DNA from: Flavobacterium haoranii
GTDB lineage: Bacteria > Bacteroidota > Bacteroidia > Flavobacteriales > Flavobacteriaceae
DNA: 64,000 bases
Assembly: GCA_003246205.1 (NCBI GenBank)
Contig: QKBC01000019.1
Location: 124,001-188,000, forward strand
Reading direction: 5' to 3'
The position numbers and the translations under genes are program-made. How positions within the stretch are numbered: position 1 is the first letter of the stretch; every line of letters starts with the position of its first letter. The notes under the pieces are model-generated. The model ran no database searches. It saw only the letters and a list, made by a program, of their open reading frames with translations, and was not told the origin of the DNA. Positions 1 to 7,545 of the stretch are shown piece after piece.

Positions 1-862
1 CACAAACGACATCATTTTGCGCTTGCGTTCCGTTACCCGAAATGATTTGGTAAAAGATTTGTGCCGCTTCATCGGTAGTGCTTCCGCCTTTAATATCAGG
101 TAATTGCGTAACTGATAGTTTGAAATCTTGTGGTTGGATAATTTGTTCCGAATGATTGGTAATGATCTTCACTTCATCGGAAAGGGAAATTTCGTCAAAA
201 CCGCTCAATCCGTGTAAAATGCTGTATTGTGTATCGGTGTTTTGATACAAATAAGCATACATTCGAGCCAATTCTAAACTAAAAACGCCCACCATTTGAT
301 GTTTAGGAAATGACGGATTCACCATTGGTCCCAAAATATTGAAAAAGGTTTTTACGCCCAATTCTTTACGAATGGGAGCCACCATTTTCATAGCCGGATG
401 AAAAAGCGGAGCATGTAAAATGGCAACATTGGTTTCTTCCAGCGCTTTTTTTAGAAAGTCGGTATCATTAGTGAATTTCACACCCATTTTTTCCATCACA
501 TTACTAGAACCTGAAATCGAGGAAACACCGTAATTTCCGTGTTTTGCTACTTTTATTCCGGCACCGGCAACGATAAACGAAGCTAAAGTTGAGATGTTAA
601 AAGTGTCTTTTCCGTCGCCACCCGTTCCGCACAAATCAATGGTGTGGTATTCGGAGAAATCAACCGGAATACAAAGTTCTAACAAGGCTTCGCGAAATCC
701 CGCTAGTTCTTCTACCGTAATGCTACGCATCATGTACACCGTTAAAAAAGCAGCAATTTGGCTTAAATTATATTCGCTTTGTGAAATGTTAACCAAAACA
801 TTTTTCGCTTCTTCTTGACTTAATATTTCGTGATTGATTAATCTATTGAGTATTGTTTTCAT
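1..862 (-). CDS. trpD: Anthranilate phosphoribosyltransferase (3'-truncated by window edge)
   Basis: Transfers phosphoribose from PRPP to anthranilate, the second step of tryptophan synthesis, in the cytoplasm. About 287 residues of a usual ~330 are visible; the C-terminus lies beyond base 1. The PRPP-binding glycine motif GTGGDG is at residues 79-84, followed by the family stretch DTFNIST; KHGNYGVSS and GPMVNPS are also present. The start is ATG at 862, giving MKTILNRLIN. It lies 38 bp after the trpG stop on the same strand, so it is the third gene of a trpE-trpG-trpD operon controlled by the attenuator upstream of trpE. Confidence 0.95.
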   Translation of the reverse strand, partial: MKTILNRLINHEILSQEEAKNVLVNISQSEYNLSQIAAFLTVYMMRSITVEELAGFREALLELCIPVDFSEYHTIDLCGTGGDGKDTFNISTLASFIVAGAGIKVAKHGNYGVSSISGSSNVMEKMGVKFTNDTDFLKKALEETNVAILHAPLFHPAMKMVAPIRKELGVKTFFNILGPMVNPSFPKHQMVGVFSLELARMYAYLYQNTDTQYSILHGLSGFDEISLSDEVKIITNHSEQIIQPQDFKLSVTQLPDIKGGSTTDEAAQIFYQIISGNGTQAQNDVVC

Positions 863-900
863 TTTTTTAGGAATTAAGAATTAGTAAATCAGTTTGCTTT

Positions 901-1464
901 TTAATTCTTAAGCCAATTTTCTAAAATCTTTTTGCCATTAGGAGTTAATACACTTTCCGGATGGTATTGCACGCCTCTTACTTTGTATTGCGCGTGTTTC
1001 AGTGACATGATTTGATTGTTTTCATCCACAGAAGTAACGATTAAATCGGTTGGTAAATTGTCATTGGAAAGTACCCAAGAATGGTAGCGACCTACTTCAA
1101 ATTCGTTAGGTAAATCATTGAAAATAAAATCGTTTTCTGTCTGTTTTACCGTTGTTGCAACACCGTGATATACTTTGTTCAAATTGGTTAGTTTTCCTCC
1201 GAAAATTTCGCCAATGGCTTGTAAACCTAAACAAACACCGAAAATATCTTTGGTAGGTGCGTATTTTTGAATGACTTGCTTTAGCAATCCGGCTTCATCG
1301 GGAATTCCCGGACCAGGAGAAAGCAATATTTTTTCGAATGGTTTGAGTTCGTCTAGTTCAAATTCGTCGTTGCGAAAAACAGTTACTTCGGCTCCTAAAT
1401 CTTCTAAATAGTGAACCAAATTGTATGTAAAACTGTCGTAATTATCGATAACTGCTATTTTCAT
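901..1464 (-). CDS. trpG: Anthranilate synthase component II (glutamine amidotransferase)
   Basis: Supplies ammonia from glutamine to TrpE for anthranilate synthesis. It is a class I glutamine amidotransferase: the oxyanion strand motif SPGPGIP is near residue 50, the nucleophile Cys78 lies in GVCLGLQAIGE, and the catalytic His168/Glu170 lie in QYHPES. Its 187 residues are the normal length for a free-standing TrpG, not fused to TrpD or TrpE. It starts 18 bp after the trpE stop and is presumably co-transcribed. A PabA role cannot be excluded from sequence, but the trpE and trpD neighbours favour TrpG. Confidence 0.95.
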   Translation of the reverse strand: MKIAVIDNYDSFTYNLVHYLEDLGAEVTVFRNDEFELDELKPFEKILLSPGPGIPDEAGLLKQVIQKYAPTKDIFGVCLGLQAIGEIFGGKLTNLNKVYHGVATTVKQTENDFIFNDLPNEFEVGRYHSWVLSNDNLPTDLIVTSVDENNQIMSLKHAQYKVRGVQYHPESVLTPNGKKILENWLKN

Positions 1465-1482
1465 GTGATGTAATTTCTAAAA

Positions 1483-2883
1483 TTAAATGGTTTCGGCAAT
1501 GTCCAACGCTTTTTGTAAAGCGTTTAGTTTGTTGTACACTTCTTGGGTTTCGTTTTCTTCGGATGAACTTTCTACAATTCCAGCTCCTGCCTGAAAATGG
1601 AGCGTGTGATTTTTGCTTAAAAACGTTCGAATCATAATGGCGTGATTAAAATTTCCTTCAAAATCCATAACACCAATGGCGCCACCGTAGAAACTTCTGT
1701 TGGTAGTTTCAATGCTTTCGATCAACTGCATGGCTTTTACTTTTGGCGCTCCAGTTAACGTTCCGGCAGGAAACGTTTTGGCAACCAAATCCAAGAAATG
1801 GCTTTTATCTTTTAGTTTTCCGGAAACTTTAGAAACCAAGTGAATAACGTGCGAAAAAAACTGAATTTCTTTGTATTTTTCTACGGTAACTTCGTTACAA
1901 CTTCTGCTTAAATCGTTGCGAGCTAAATCGACCAGCATAACATGTTCACTGTTTTCTTTGGCATCAACTGCTAATTTTCGAGCCAATTCAGCATCTTGTT
2001 CGTCGTTTCCGGTGCGTTTGAATGTTCCGGCGATAGGATGAATTTCGGCTTGTGAATTATGGATAACTAATTGCGCTTCAGGTGATGAGCCGAACAATTT
2101 AAAGCTTCCGTAATCGAAATAGAATAGGTAAGGAGAAGGGTTGATGCTTCGCAAAGCGCGATATACATTAAACTCATCGCCTTTAAAGTTTTGCGAAAAT
2201 CTTCGGGATAAAACCAATTGAAATACGTCGCCTCGCATACAGTGTTTCTTTGCTAAACGAACATAATTTTTATATGCGTCATCCGTTAAGTTTGACGTGT
2301 AATGACCTTCTTTTTTGAAACTGAATGAAGCAAAATTTTTAGCTTGTAGCAATTGTTGTATTTCGTTGATGTTATTGTTTTGGTCTAAACTGTGACAAAA
2401 AATATAAGCTTCATTTTTATGATGGTTAATTGCAATGATGTTTTGGTACACAGAATAAAACATTTCCGGAATTTGATTTTCTGTCGATTTTTCACGGATA
2501 TCAATTTTTTCAAAGTATTGAACGGCATCATACGCCATGTAACCAAAAAGCCCTTGAGTAATAAATTTAAAGGATGATTTTTCGGTTTGAAAAGTTTTAG
2601 AAAATTGATCTAATTCGTTAAGAACTTGATCTTTATTGGTAATTGCATTCGTCACAGAACTTTTATCTGGGAAAGTTGTGGTAATTTGTTGGTTTTCTAC
2701 TTTAAAAGTTGCAATCGGATTGAAACAGATGTATGAAAAACTGTTTTCATTGGCACGATAATCAGAACTTTCTAATAAAATGCTATTGGCAAATTTGTCG
2801 CGTATTTTCAAATAAATGCTTACCGGTGTAATGGTGTCAGCAAGAATTTGTTTGTAAAATGTATGTAATTTGAAGGTTTTCAT
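1483..2883 (-). CDS. trpE: Anthranilate synthase component I
   Basis: Converts chorismate and ammonia to anthranilate. It is 466 residues long. The LLESS motif at residues 36-40 is the tryptophan feedback-binding motif of TrpE, absent from PabB. The C-terminal chorismate-binding domain carries HPIAGT, LVDLARNDL, LTGAPK and GAGIVESS. It is the first structural gene of the operon. Upstream lie a leader peptide with three consecutive Trp codons and a rho-independent terminator ending about 25 bp before the ATG, so transcription into trpE should be attenuated when tryptophan is plentiful. Confidence 0.96.
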   Translation of the reverse strand: MKTFKLHTFYKQILADTITPVSIYLKIRDKFANSILLESSDYRANENSFSYICFNPIATFKVENQQITTTFPDKSSVTNAITNKDQVLNELDQFSKTFQTEKSSFKFITQGLFGYMAYDAVQYFEKIDIREKSTENQIPEMFYSVYQNIIAINHHKNEAYIFCHSLDQNNNINEIQQLLQAKNFASFSFKKEGHYTSNLTDDAYKNYVRLAKKHCMRGDVFQLVLSRRFSQNFKGDEFNVYRALRSINPSPYLFYFDYGSFKLFGSSPEAQLVIHNSQAEIHPIAGTFKRTGNDEQDAELARKLAVDAKENSEHVMLVDLARNDLSRSCNEVTVEKYKEIQFFSHVIHLVSKVSGKLKDKSHFLDLVAKTFPAGTLTGAPKVKAMQLIESIETTNRSFYGGAIGVMDFEGNFNHAIMIRTFLSKNHTLHFQAGAGIVESSSEENETQEVYNKLNALQKALDIAETI

Positions 2884-2907
2884 TTGATATTTTTAAAATT
2901 AGGCAAT

Positions 2908-2940
2908 AAAAAAAGGCTTGTCGTGATTGACAAGCCTTTT
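2908..2940 (-). terminator. Attenuator terminator of the trp operon
   Basis: On the minus strand a 12-bp stem (AAAAGGCTTGTC pairing with GACAAGCCTTTT, loop AATCAC) runs into seven T residues. It sits between the leader peptide and trpE, where a factor-independent terminator would block the operon. Confidence 0.9.
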
Positions 2941-2988
2941 ATGAGTATTTTGTTTTTAAATTATACTAATAGAGGTTTCGCTCACGAC
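2920..2988 (-). promoter_or_regulatory. trp attenuator: antiterminator pairing region
   Basis: The minus-strand heptamer GTCGTGA at 2988-2982 covers the last leader codons and the stop. It is exactly complementary to TCACGAC at 2926-2920, which forms the loop and the start of the 3' arm of the terminator, so the two pairings exclude each other. A ribosome stalled at the Trp codons leaves the heptamer free (antitermination). A ribosome reaching the stop codon covers it (termination). A small local hairpin ACGT-CAA-ACGT precedes the heptamer. The mechanism is inferred from base pairing. Confidence 0.75.
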
Positions 2989-3038
2989 GTTTGACGTAAG
3001 TTATACCACCACCAAGTATTGTTTAAAATGTTGTTCAT
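2982..3038 (-). CDS. trpL: trp operon leader peptide
   Basis: An 18-residue reading frame, MNNILNNTWWWYNLRQTS, starts with ATG at 3038 and ends with TGA at 2982-2984. Three consecutive Trp codons (residues 9-11) in a short frame directly before a terminator and trpE are the hallmark of ribosome-mediated attenuation. The product itself probably has no function; translation speed through the Trp codons is the sensor. It starts about 18 bp after a good -10 box (3056-3063), so the 5' untranslated region is very short. Confidence 0.9.
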   Translation of the reverse strand: MNNILNNTWWWYNLRQTS

Positions 3039-3055
3039 GTTTTTAAATGTTGAAA

Positions 3056-3088
3056 CAAATGTAAAAAATATTTTTTTAGAATTCCAAA
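3056..3088 (-). promoter_or_regulatory. Promoter of the trp operon
   Basis: On the minus strand TTTG (3088-3085) is followed after 21 bp by TACATTTG (3063-3056), matching the Bacteroidota primary sigma consensus TTTG / TAnnTTTG. The leader ATG follows 17 bp further on. Confidence 0.75.
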
Positions 3089-3103
3089 TTTAGATTAAAA
3101 AAA

Positions 3104-4096
3104 TTATTCGGCTAAGAAATTGGTAAGCGGTTGAATGAATTTTTCAAAAGCTTCGATGTGAGGTAAATGTCCAATATTTTCAATCTCAACCAATTTAGAA
3201 TTTGGAATTTTTTGTTGTGTTTTTTTACCTAGTTCATAGTATAATCCCATGGTTTTTTGAATGCTTTCCGGAGCTAAATTTTTACCTAAAGCTGTTCTAT
3301 CTCGTGTTCCTATGATTAGTAAGGTTGGAACTTTAATATTTTGAAATTCGTAGACTACAGGTTGCGTCATAATCATATCATAGGTTAAAGCTGCATTCCA
3401 AGCTATAATGGGATAGTCTTTATGTAAAGTCCATCCGGCTAAAATATTAACCCACTGATCGTATTCCGGTTTCCATTTATTGTCGTAATAGAATTTTAGT
3501 TGGTAGTTTTTAATGGATTCGTAATTGCTTTTTAGTTCTTTTTCATACCACCAATCAATAGGTTGGTAAGGAACAACTACTTTGTAATCTTCTAATCCAA
3601 TAGGATTTTCTAAGATTAATTTTTCAGTTGTTTCCGGATACATCAATGCAAATCGAGTAGCTAGCATACCACCCATTGAATGTCCCAGAACGGCTGTTTT
3701 GGTTATGTTTAATTCGTCTAAAATCGCTTTTGTATTTTGTGCCAATTGATGAAAAGAATATTGAAAATGTTCAGGTTTTGTAGATTTCCCAAAACCAATT
3801 TGGTCTGGAGCTATTACTCGATACCCTTTAGCGTTTAAAGCTTCAATCGTGGTTTTCCAATAGGCTCCGTTAAAGTTTTTACCGTGGAGTAAAAGAACAT
3901 TTTTACCGTTGTAGTTTTTAGGCTTTACATCCATATAGGCCATTTGAAGTGTTTGATTTTGTACATTCAATTTGATGAAATGAACCGGATATGGATATTT
4001 GTAGTTGCTTAAGTTTTGGTCGAGTGCAATAGGTTTATTTTGCGCAGCAGTTAAAAAAGTAACCAATACGAGAACTAGAAGACTAAGTTTTTTCAT
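3104..4096 (-). CDS. Secreted alpha/beta-fold hydrolase
   Basis: A 330-residue hydrolase of unknown substrate, predicted to be exported. The N-terminus is a signal peptide (MKKLSLLVLVLVTFLTAAQ, cleavage near residue 19). The oxyanion motif LLLHGK is at residues 68-73, the nucleophile Ser140 lies in GHSMGG, the acid is probably in the IIGTRDRTALG segment, and the catalytic His in IGHLPHIEAF near the C-terminus. ATG at 4096 was chosen over an in-frame upstream start at 4156 because only the shorter form puts the signal peptide at the N-terminus. The gene stands alone between two terminators. Esterase, peroxidase and dehalogenase members cannot be separated by motif. Confidence 0.85.
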   Translation of the reverse strand: MKKLSLLVLVLVTFLTAAQNKPIALDQNLSNYKYPYPVHFIKLNVQNQTLQMAYMDVKPKNYNGKNVLLLHGKNFNGAYWKTTIEALNAKGYRVIAPDQIGFGKSTKPEHFQYSFHQLAQNTKAILDELNITKTAVLGHSMGGMLATRFALMYPETTEKLILENPIGLEDYKVVVPYQPIDWWYEKELKSNYESIKNYQLKFYYDNKWKPEYDQWVNILAGWTLHKDYPIIAWNAALTYDMIMTQPVVYEFQNIKVPTLLIIGTRDRTALGKNLAPESIQKTMGLYYELGKKTQQKIPNSKLVEIENIGHLPHIEAFEKFIQPLTNFLAE

Positions 4097-4140
4097 GAAT
4101 TTTAATTTATTATTGGTAGTCGGTTTAAAATTACCATATA

Positions 4141-4171
4141 AAAGAAAAAAGTCCAAGTATTACTTGGACTT
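4141..4171. terminator. Rho-independent terminator after the YceI gene
   Basis: A perfect 10-bp stem AAGTCCAAGT / ACTTGGACTT (4149-4158 and 4162-4171) with a 3-base loop is flanked by an A tract on its left, so it reads as a terminator with a U tract for leftward transcripts. Confidence 0.85.
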
Positions 4172-4202
4172 TAATTTTTTCATAGCAAAAATATATTTTT
4201 GA

Positions 4203-4772
4203 TTAGAAGCTTAAAGTAACGTCTAATTCAAATTCGTCATAGATAGTTTTGTCTCCTAAGTTTTCGAAGAATGAACCTGAACCGTATTTGATATCAAATT
4301 TAGTTCTGTCAATGATTAATTTTGCTGTAGCAGTATTTCCTTTTACAGTCATATCAAAACTTACTTGTTGTGTAATACCTTTGATAGTTAAATCTGCATA
4401 AACAGTGTAAACATTATTTCCTTTATCAGCGATTTTTTTGAATACTAAAGTTGAAGTAGTAAATTTTTCAACACCGAAGAAATCTTCTGATTTTAAGTGT
4501 CCGTCTAATTTTGCTTTCCAATCACCTTCTAAGTCAGTAGTGTTGATAGAAGTCATATCAACAGTAAAGTTTCCGCCTACTAATTTTTTACCTTTTAAAA
4601 CGATAGCACCATCTTTTAAATTGATAGTTCCTTCGTGTTGACCTGTAACTTTTTTACCTACCCAGTGTAATTTACTTTTTTCAACGTTTATTTTCTTAGT
4701 CGTTTGAGCAGTTGCTGAAAAAGTAATAAAAGCTACTAATGCAAATGCAATTGATTTTAAATTTGCTTTCAT
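4203..4772 (-). CDS. YceI-family periplasmic lipid-binding-like protein
   Basis: The 189-residue product has a signal peptide (cleavage after TFSATA, about residue 22). The rest matches the YceI lipocalin-like fold: an early KLHWVGKKVTG segment, the central HLKSEDFFGVEKFTT block that is diagnostic for the family, then LTIKGITQQVSFD and a final FELDVTLSF strand. YceI proteins bind isoprenoid chains, but their role in Bacteroidota is unknown. It is followed by a strong terminator and appears to be the end of a short leftward unit behind the marR-nitroreductase pair. Confidence 0.9.
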   Translation of the reverse strand: MKANLKSIAFALVAFITFSATAQTTKKINVEKSKLHWVGKKVTGQHEGTINLKDGAIVLKGKKLVGGNFTVDMTSINTTDLEGDWKAKLDGHLKSEDFFGVEKFTTSTLVFKKIADKGNNVYTVYADLTIKGITQQVSFDMTVKGNTATAKLIIDRTKFDIKYGSGSFFENLGDKTIYDEFELDVTLSF

Positions 4773-4812
4773 GATTTACGATTAAATTTTAAATTGATTA
4801 TTAATTATTGGA

Positions 4813-5445
4813 TTAAATGGTTTCGAATAATGTTTCAAGCGGTTTTCTCACTTTTTTATAGTGCTGTGTAGCATCTTCTTCGTGACGGTAACCAATTGTT
4901 GCTACTAAAGAAGCATTTAAACCTCTTTCTGTTAAACCTAAAATTTTGTTGTATTCCGTAGGAACAAAACCTTCCATAGGAGTTACATCAATTTTAAGCT
5001 CTGCAGCAGCAGCTAAAAGATTTCCTAAAGCAATATACGTTTGTTTAGCAGCCCAAGTATTTTTTACATCAGCCGGTAGTCCTGCAACATTAGCATTCAT
5101 TAAGTCTTGATAGCCTTTTAAAGCTTCAGCTTCTAATCCACGAGTTTCTGCAACGTGATTAATGAATTTTGCAATATAAGGTTCGTCAACATTAGTATGA
5201 TTTACAAAAACTAATAGGTGAGAAGCATCAACGATTTGAGTTTGTCCCCAAGAAGCTGCTTGTAATTGCTTTCTGATTTCCGGATTTTCAATAATTAATA
5301 CTTTATAAGGTTGTAAACCGTATGAAGAAGCGGTTAATTGTATAGCTTCTTTTAAGATTGCTAAGTCTGCATCTGATACTTTTTTAGTAGCATCAAATTT
5401 TTTAGTGGCATAACGCCAATTCTGATTGTCAATAAATGTGTTCAT
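4813..5445 (-). CDS. NAD(P)H-dependent nitroreductase-family oxidoreductase (NfsB-like)
   Basis: A flavin reductase-type enzyme of 210 residues, typical of the NfsB/YdgI branch. It begins WRYATKKFDATKKVSD, the FMN-binding start of the family; SSYGLQPYKVL follows and the C-terminal ATIGYRHEEDA segment contributes to the FMN site. It reduces nitro compounds, quinones or flavins with NAD(P)H. It lies 5 bp behind the marR gene and is almost certainly co-transcribed with it, so it is probably induced when the repressor is inactivated by a quinone-like or thiol-reactive compound (inference from context). Confidence 0.9.
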   Translation of the reverse strand: MNTFIDNQNWRYATKKFDATKKVSDADLAILKEAIQLTASSYGLQPYKVLIIENPEIRKQLQAASWGQTQIVDASHLLVFVNHTNVDEPYIAKFINHVAETRGLEAEALKGYQDLMNANVAGLPADVKNTWAAKQTYIALGNLLAAAAELKIDVTPMEGFVPTEYNKILGLTERGLNASLVATIGYRHEEDATQHYKKVRKPLETLFETI

Positions 5446-5450
5446 TGTAT

Positions 5451-5906
5451 TTAAAATGTTCTGAATTTTTCTAATAAATTATTTAAGTTCTCTAATTCTT
5501 CTTTGGTCAAATTTTGTGCAAAACGATCTTCGTGTATCACAACTAAAGGGTCTAATTCCTTAAGAAGATCTAATCCTTTATCCGTTATTTCAATTTCCAT
5601 TTTCCTTCTGTTTTCAGGGCAAACTTCGCGAGTAACCAATTCTTTTAATAAAAGTTTGTCAACTAATCGAGTGGTATTACTGGTTTTAGCAATCATACGT
5701 TCTTGAATGACACACATATTAGCAGGTTTCCCTTTTTGTCCTCTTAAAATTCTTAAAACATTGAATTGTTCGGTTGATAGCTCAAATGGTTTTAAGATTT
5801 CATTAAACTTGTCGGAAATAACATTTTGAGTGTACATTAAATTTAATAAGGTACGTTTCTCTAATGTTAGATCAGATGTTGCTTTTATGATTTCTTCTAT
5901 TTTCAT
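5451..5906 (-). CDS. MarR-family transcriptional regulator
   Basis: The 151-residue winged-helix protein has an HTH region around residues 45-85 (LSTEQFNVLRIL, then TSNTTRLVDKLL as recognition helix) and a wing ending CPENRRKMEIEITDKG. Two cysteines, Cys65 and Cys96, flank the DNA-reading unit, which would suit a thiol- or quinone-sensing repressor but is not proof. The start ATG at 5906 abuts three TTGTAnnTACAA palindromes, one of them over its own -10 box, so autorepression is likely. It heads a two-gene unit with the nitroreductase. Confidence 0.92.
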   Translation of the reverse strand: MKIEEIIKATSDLTLEKRTLLNLMYTQNVISDKFNEILKPFELSTEQFNVLRILRGQKGKPANMCVIQERMIAKTSNTTRLVDKLLLKELVTREVCPENRRKMEIEITDKGLDLLKELDPLVVIHEDRFAQNLTKEELENLNNLLEKFRTF

Positions 5907-5970
5907 TTGTAATTACAAAATTTGTATGTACAAATGTAGTGTATTTTTGAATACTTGTATATACAAGTAT
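5906..5970. promoter_or_regulatory. Three TTGTAnnTACAA operators and the marR promoter
   Basis: The 12-bp dyad TTGTA-nn-TACAA occurs at 5907-5918 (AT centre), 5922-5933 (TG) and 5955-5966 (TA). The first extends to a perfect 14-bp palindrome and the last to a perfect 20-bp palindrome (5951-5970). A leftward -10 box TACATTTG (5938-5931) overlaps the second dyad, so bound repressor would block marR transcription. Centres are 15 and 33 bp apart. Confidence 0.8.
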
Positions 5971-6037
5971 GTTAATTTTTTATTAAAAAATTTTAGAAGG
6001 CTTGTAGCTTGGTTAATTTTAGAAAAAATTATCAGAG

Positions 6038-6550
6038 ATGAAAAAGGCTGTTATAGTATTTTTAGTGTTTACAGGTTTTTTGTATTCGCAAGATTTAAAG
6101 CCGGTTAAGACTTATAAAAATGAAAATAGGGAAGTAGCTTCTTTTGATTACGAACATTTGGCTCCTTTATTTGAACAAGATGATGATGTTACTTATGTTA
6201 TTAATTTTTGGGCTACCTGGTGCTTACCATGTGTTAAAGAATTGCCTTATTTTGAGAAACTGAATGAAGTTTACAAGGATAAAAATGTAAAAGTGATTTT
6301 AGTAAGCTTAGATTTTCCTAAGAAAATAGAATCTCAGTTATTACCTTTTTTAGAACGAAAAAAAATTCAGTCTACTGTTTATGTTTTGGATGATCCGGAT
6401 GCAAACAGCTGGATTGAAAAAGTAAATAAAGATTGGTCAGGAGCTATTCCGGCAACAGTTATATATAAAGGTAAAAACAAAAAGTTTTTTGAACAATCAT
6501 TTACTTATGAAGAATTAGAAAAAGAACTCTTATTAATACTAAACAATTAA
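6038..6550 (+). CDS. TlpA-like secreted thioredoxin-fold protein
   Basis: A 170-residue thiol-disulfide protein with a signal peptide (MKKAVIVFLVFTGFLYSQ). The redox motif is WCLPC, Cys62 and Cys65, within the TlpA/ResA-type context NFWATWCLPCVKELPYFE. The cis-proline region is SGAIPATVIY. It probably reduces periplasmic disulfides or serves cytochrome c assembly. It starts 4 bp before the next redoxin gene and forms a rightward cluster with it and the rhodanese. It is divergent from marR, whose outermost operator lies about 70 bp upstream of this start. Confidence 0.9.
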   Translation: MKKAVIVFLVFTGFLYSQDLKPVKTYKNENREVASFDYEHLAPLFEQDDDVTYVINFWATWCLPCVKELPYFEKLNEVYKDKNVKVILVSLDFPKKIESQLLPFLERKKIQSTVYVLDDPDANSWIEKVNKDWSGAIPATVIYKGKNKKFFEQSFTYEELEKELLLILNN

Positions 6551-6554
6551 AATT

Positions 6555-7163
6555 ATGAAAACAATCAAATTTGTACTTACTGCATTGGTATTGGTGACAA
6601 CCTTTGCTTTTACAGAAAAACCTGTTGAAGGTTATAAAGTCGGTGATGTAGCTACTGATTTTAAATTGAAAAATGTAGATGGCAAAATGGTATCATTAAA
6701 AGATTATAAAGATGCTAAAGGCTATATTGTGATTTTCACGTGTAATCATTGTCCGTTTGCTAAAGCTTATGAAGACAGAATCATTGCTTTAGATAAAAAA
6801 TATAAAAAACTAGGATATCCTGTAATTGCTATTAATCCTAATAATCCTGAAGTCCAGCCGGATGATAGTTACGATTTGATGAAAGTAAGAGCTAAGGAAA
6901 AAGGGTTTACCTTCCCGTATTTATTTGATGAAGGGCAAAAAATATATCCACAATATGGCGCTACTAAAACGCCTCATGTTTTTGTTTTGCAAAAAACGGT
7001 TAAAGGAAATGTTGTAAAATATATAGGTGCAATTGATGATAATCACAGTGACGAAGAAGCCGTTAAAGTGAAATATGTAGAAAATGCAGTAGATGCTTTA
7101 TTGGAAGGTAAAGAAATAGAAGTGAATTCTACTAAAGCTATTGGTTGTTCTATTAAATCATAG
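6555..7163 (+). CDS. Peroxiredoxin/thioredoxin-like secreted protein
   Basis: The 202-residue protein has a hydrophobic export signal (residues 1-19) and an AhpC-TSA-type fold: VGDVATDFKLKNVDG, then the motif FTCNHCPFAKAYEDR with Cys63 and Cys66, then a cis-proline near TKTPHVFVL. The CNHC motif belongs to a Bacteroidota/Proteobacteria redoxin subfamily of unknown substrate. It follows the TlpA-like gene with only 4 bp between, so the two probably act together in envelope thiol chemistry. Confidence 0.88.
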   Translation: MKTIKFVLTALVLVTTFAFTEKPVEGYKVGDVATDFKLKNVDGKMVSLKDYKDAKGYIVIFTCNHCPFAKAYEDRIIALDKKYKKLGYPVIAINPNNPEVQPDDSYDLMKVRAKEKGFTFPYLFDEGQKIYPQYGATKTPHVFVLQKTVKGNVVKYIGAIDDNHSDEEAVKVKYVENAVDALLEGKEIEVNSTKAIGCSIKS

Positions 7164-7184
7164 TATTTTTGTCAAAAAATTAAA

Positions 7185-7493
7185 ATGAACTTAACACAAA
7201 ATGACTGGTGGAGCCAGTTTTTACAAGATCCGAATGGTGTAATTTTGGATGTAAGAACAGAAGAAGAAAATAAGGCTCTTAGAATTCCCGAATCTATTAA
7301 TATTGATTTTTACAAAGGACAAGGTTTTGTTTATCTGGTAGATGAATTGGATAAGAGTAAAAATTATTATGTGTATTGTTTGGCTGGTGGAAGAAGCGCA
7401 CAAGCTTGCAACATTATGAAACAATTGGGTTTTGACAATGTTTATAATCTTCTGGGCGGAATCTCTGAATGGCAGGGACCGGTAGAAGAATAA
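7185..7493 (+). CDS. Rhodanese-like sulfurtransferase, single domain
   Basis: A 102-residue single-domain rhodanese. The N-terminal GVILDVRTEEE and the active-site loop CLAGGRS with Cys65 are characteristic; NVYNLLGGISEW is the usual end. It moves sulfane sulfur or persulfides in the cytoplasm, since no signal peptide is seen. A candidate -10 box TATTTTTG lies at 7164-7171 just after the preceding stop, so it may also be transcribed on its own. A terminator follows at 7497. Confidence 0.9.
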   Translation: MNLTQNDWWSQFLQDPNGVILDVRTEEENKALRIPESINIDFYKGQGFVYLVDELDKSKNYYVYCLAGGRSAQACNIMKQLGFDNVYNLLGGISEWQGPVEE

Positions 7494-7496
7494 AAT

Positions 7497-7524
7497 AAAA
7501 AAGGAGTTTATAAAACTCCTTTTT
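7497..7524. terminator. Bidirectional terminator between rhodanese and Crp/Fnr genes
   Basis: The stem AAGGAGTTT / AAACTCCTT is flanked by A and T tracts on opposite sides, so it can end both the rightward rhodanese transcript and the leftward regulator transcript. Confidence 0.85.
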
Positions 7525-7545
7525 CTATACTTATTAAGATAAAGT

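Noticed and set aside
5830..6108. Rightward 92-codon frame spanning the marR start and tlpA-like start
   Set aside because: It overlaps two well-supported genes and the operator region and has no domain or plausible start signal.
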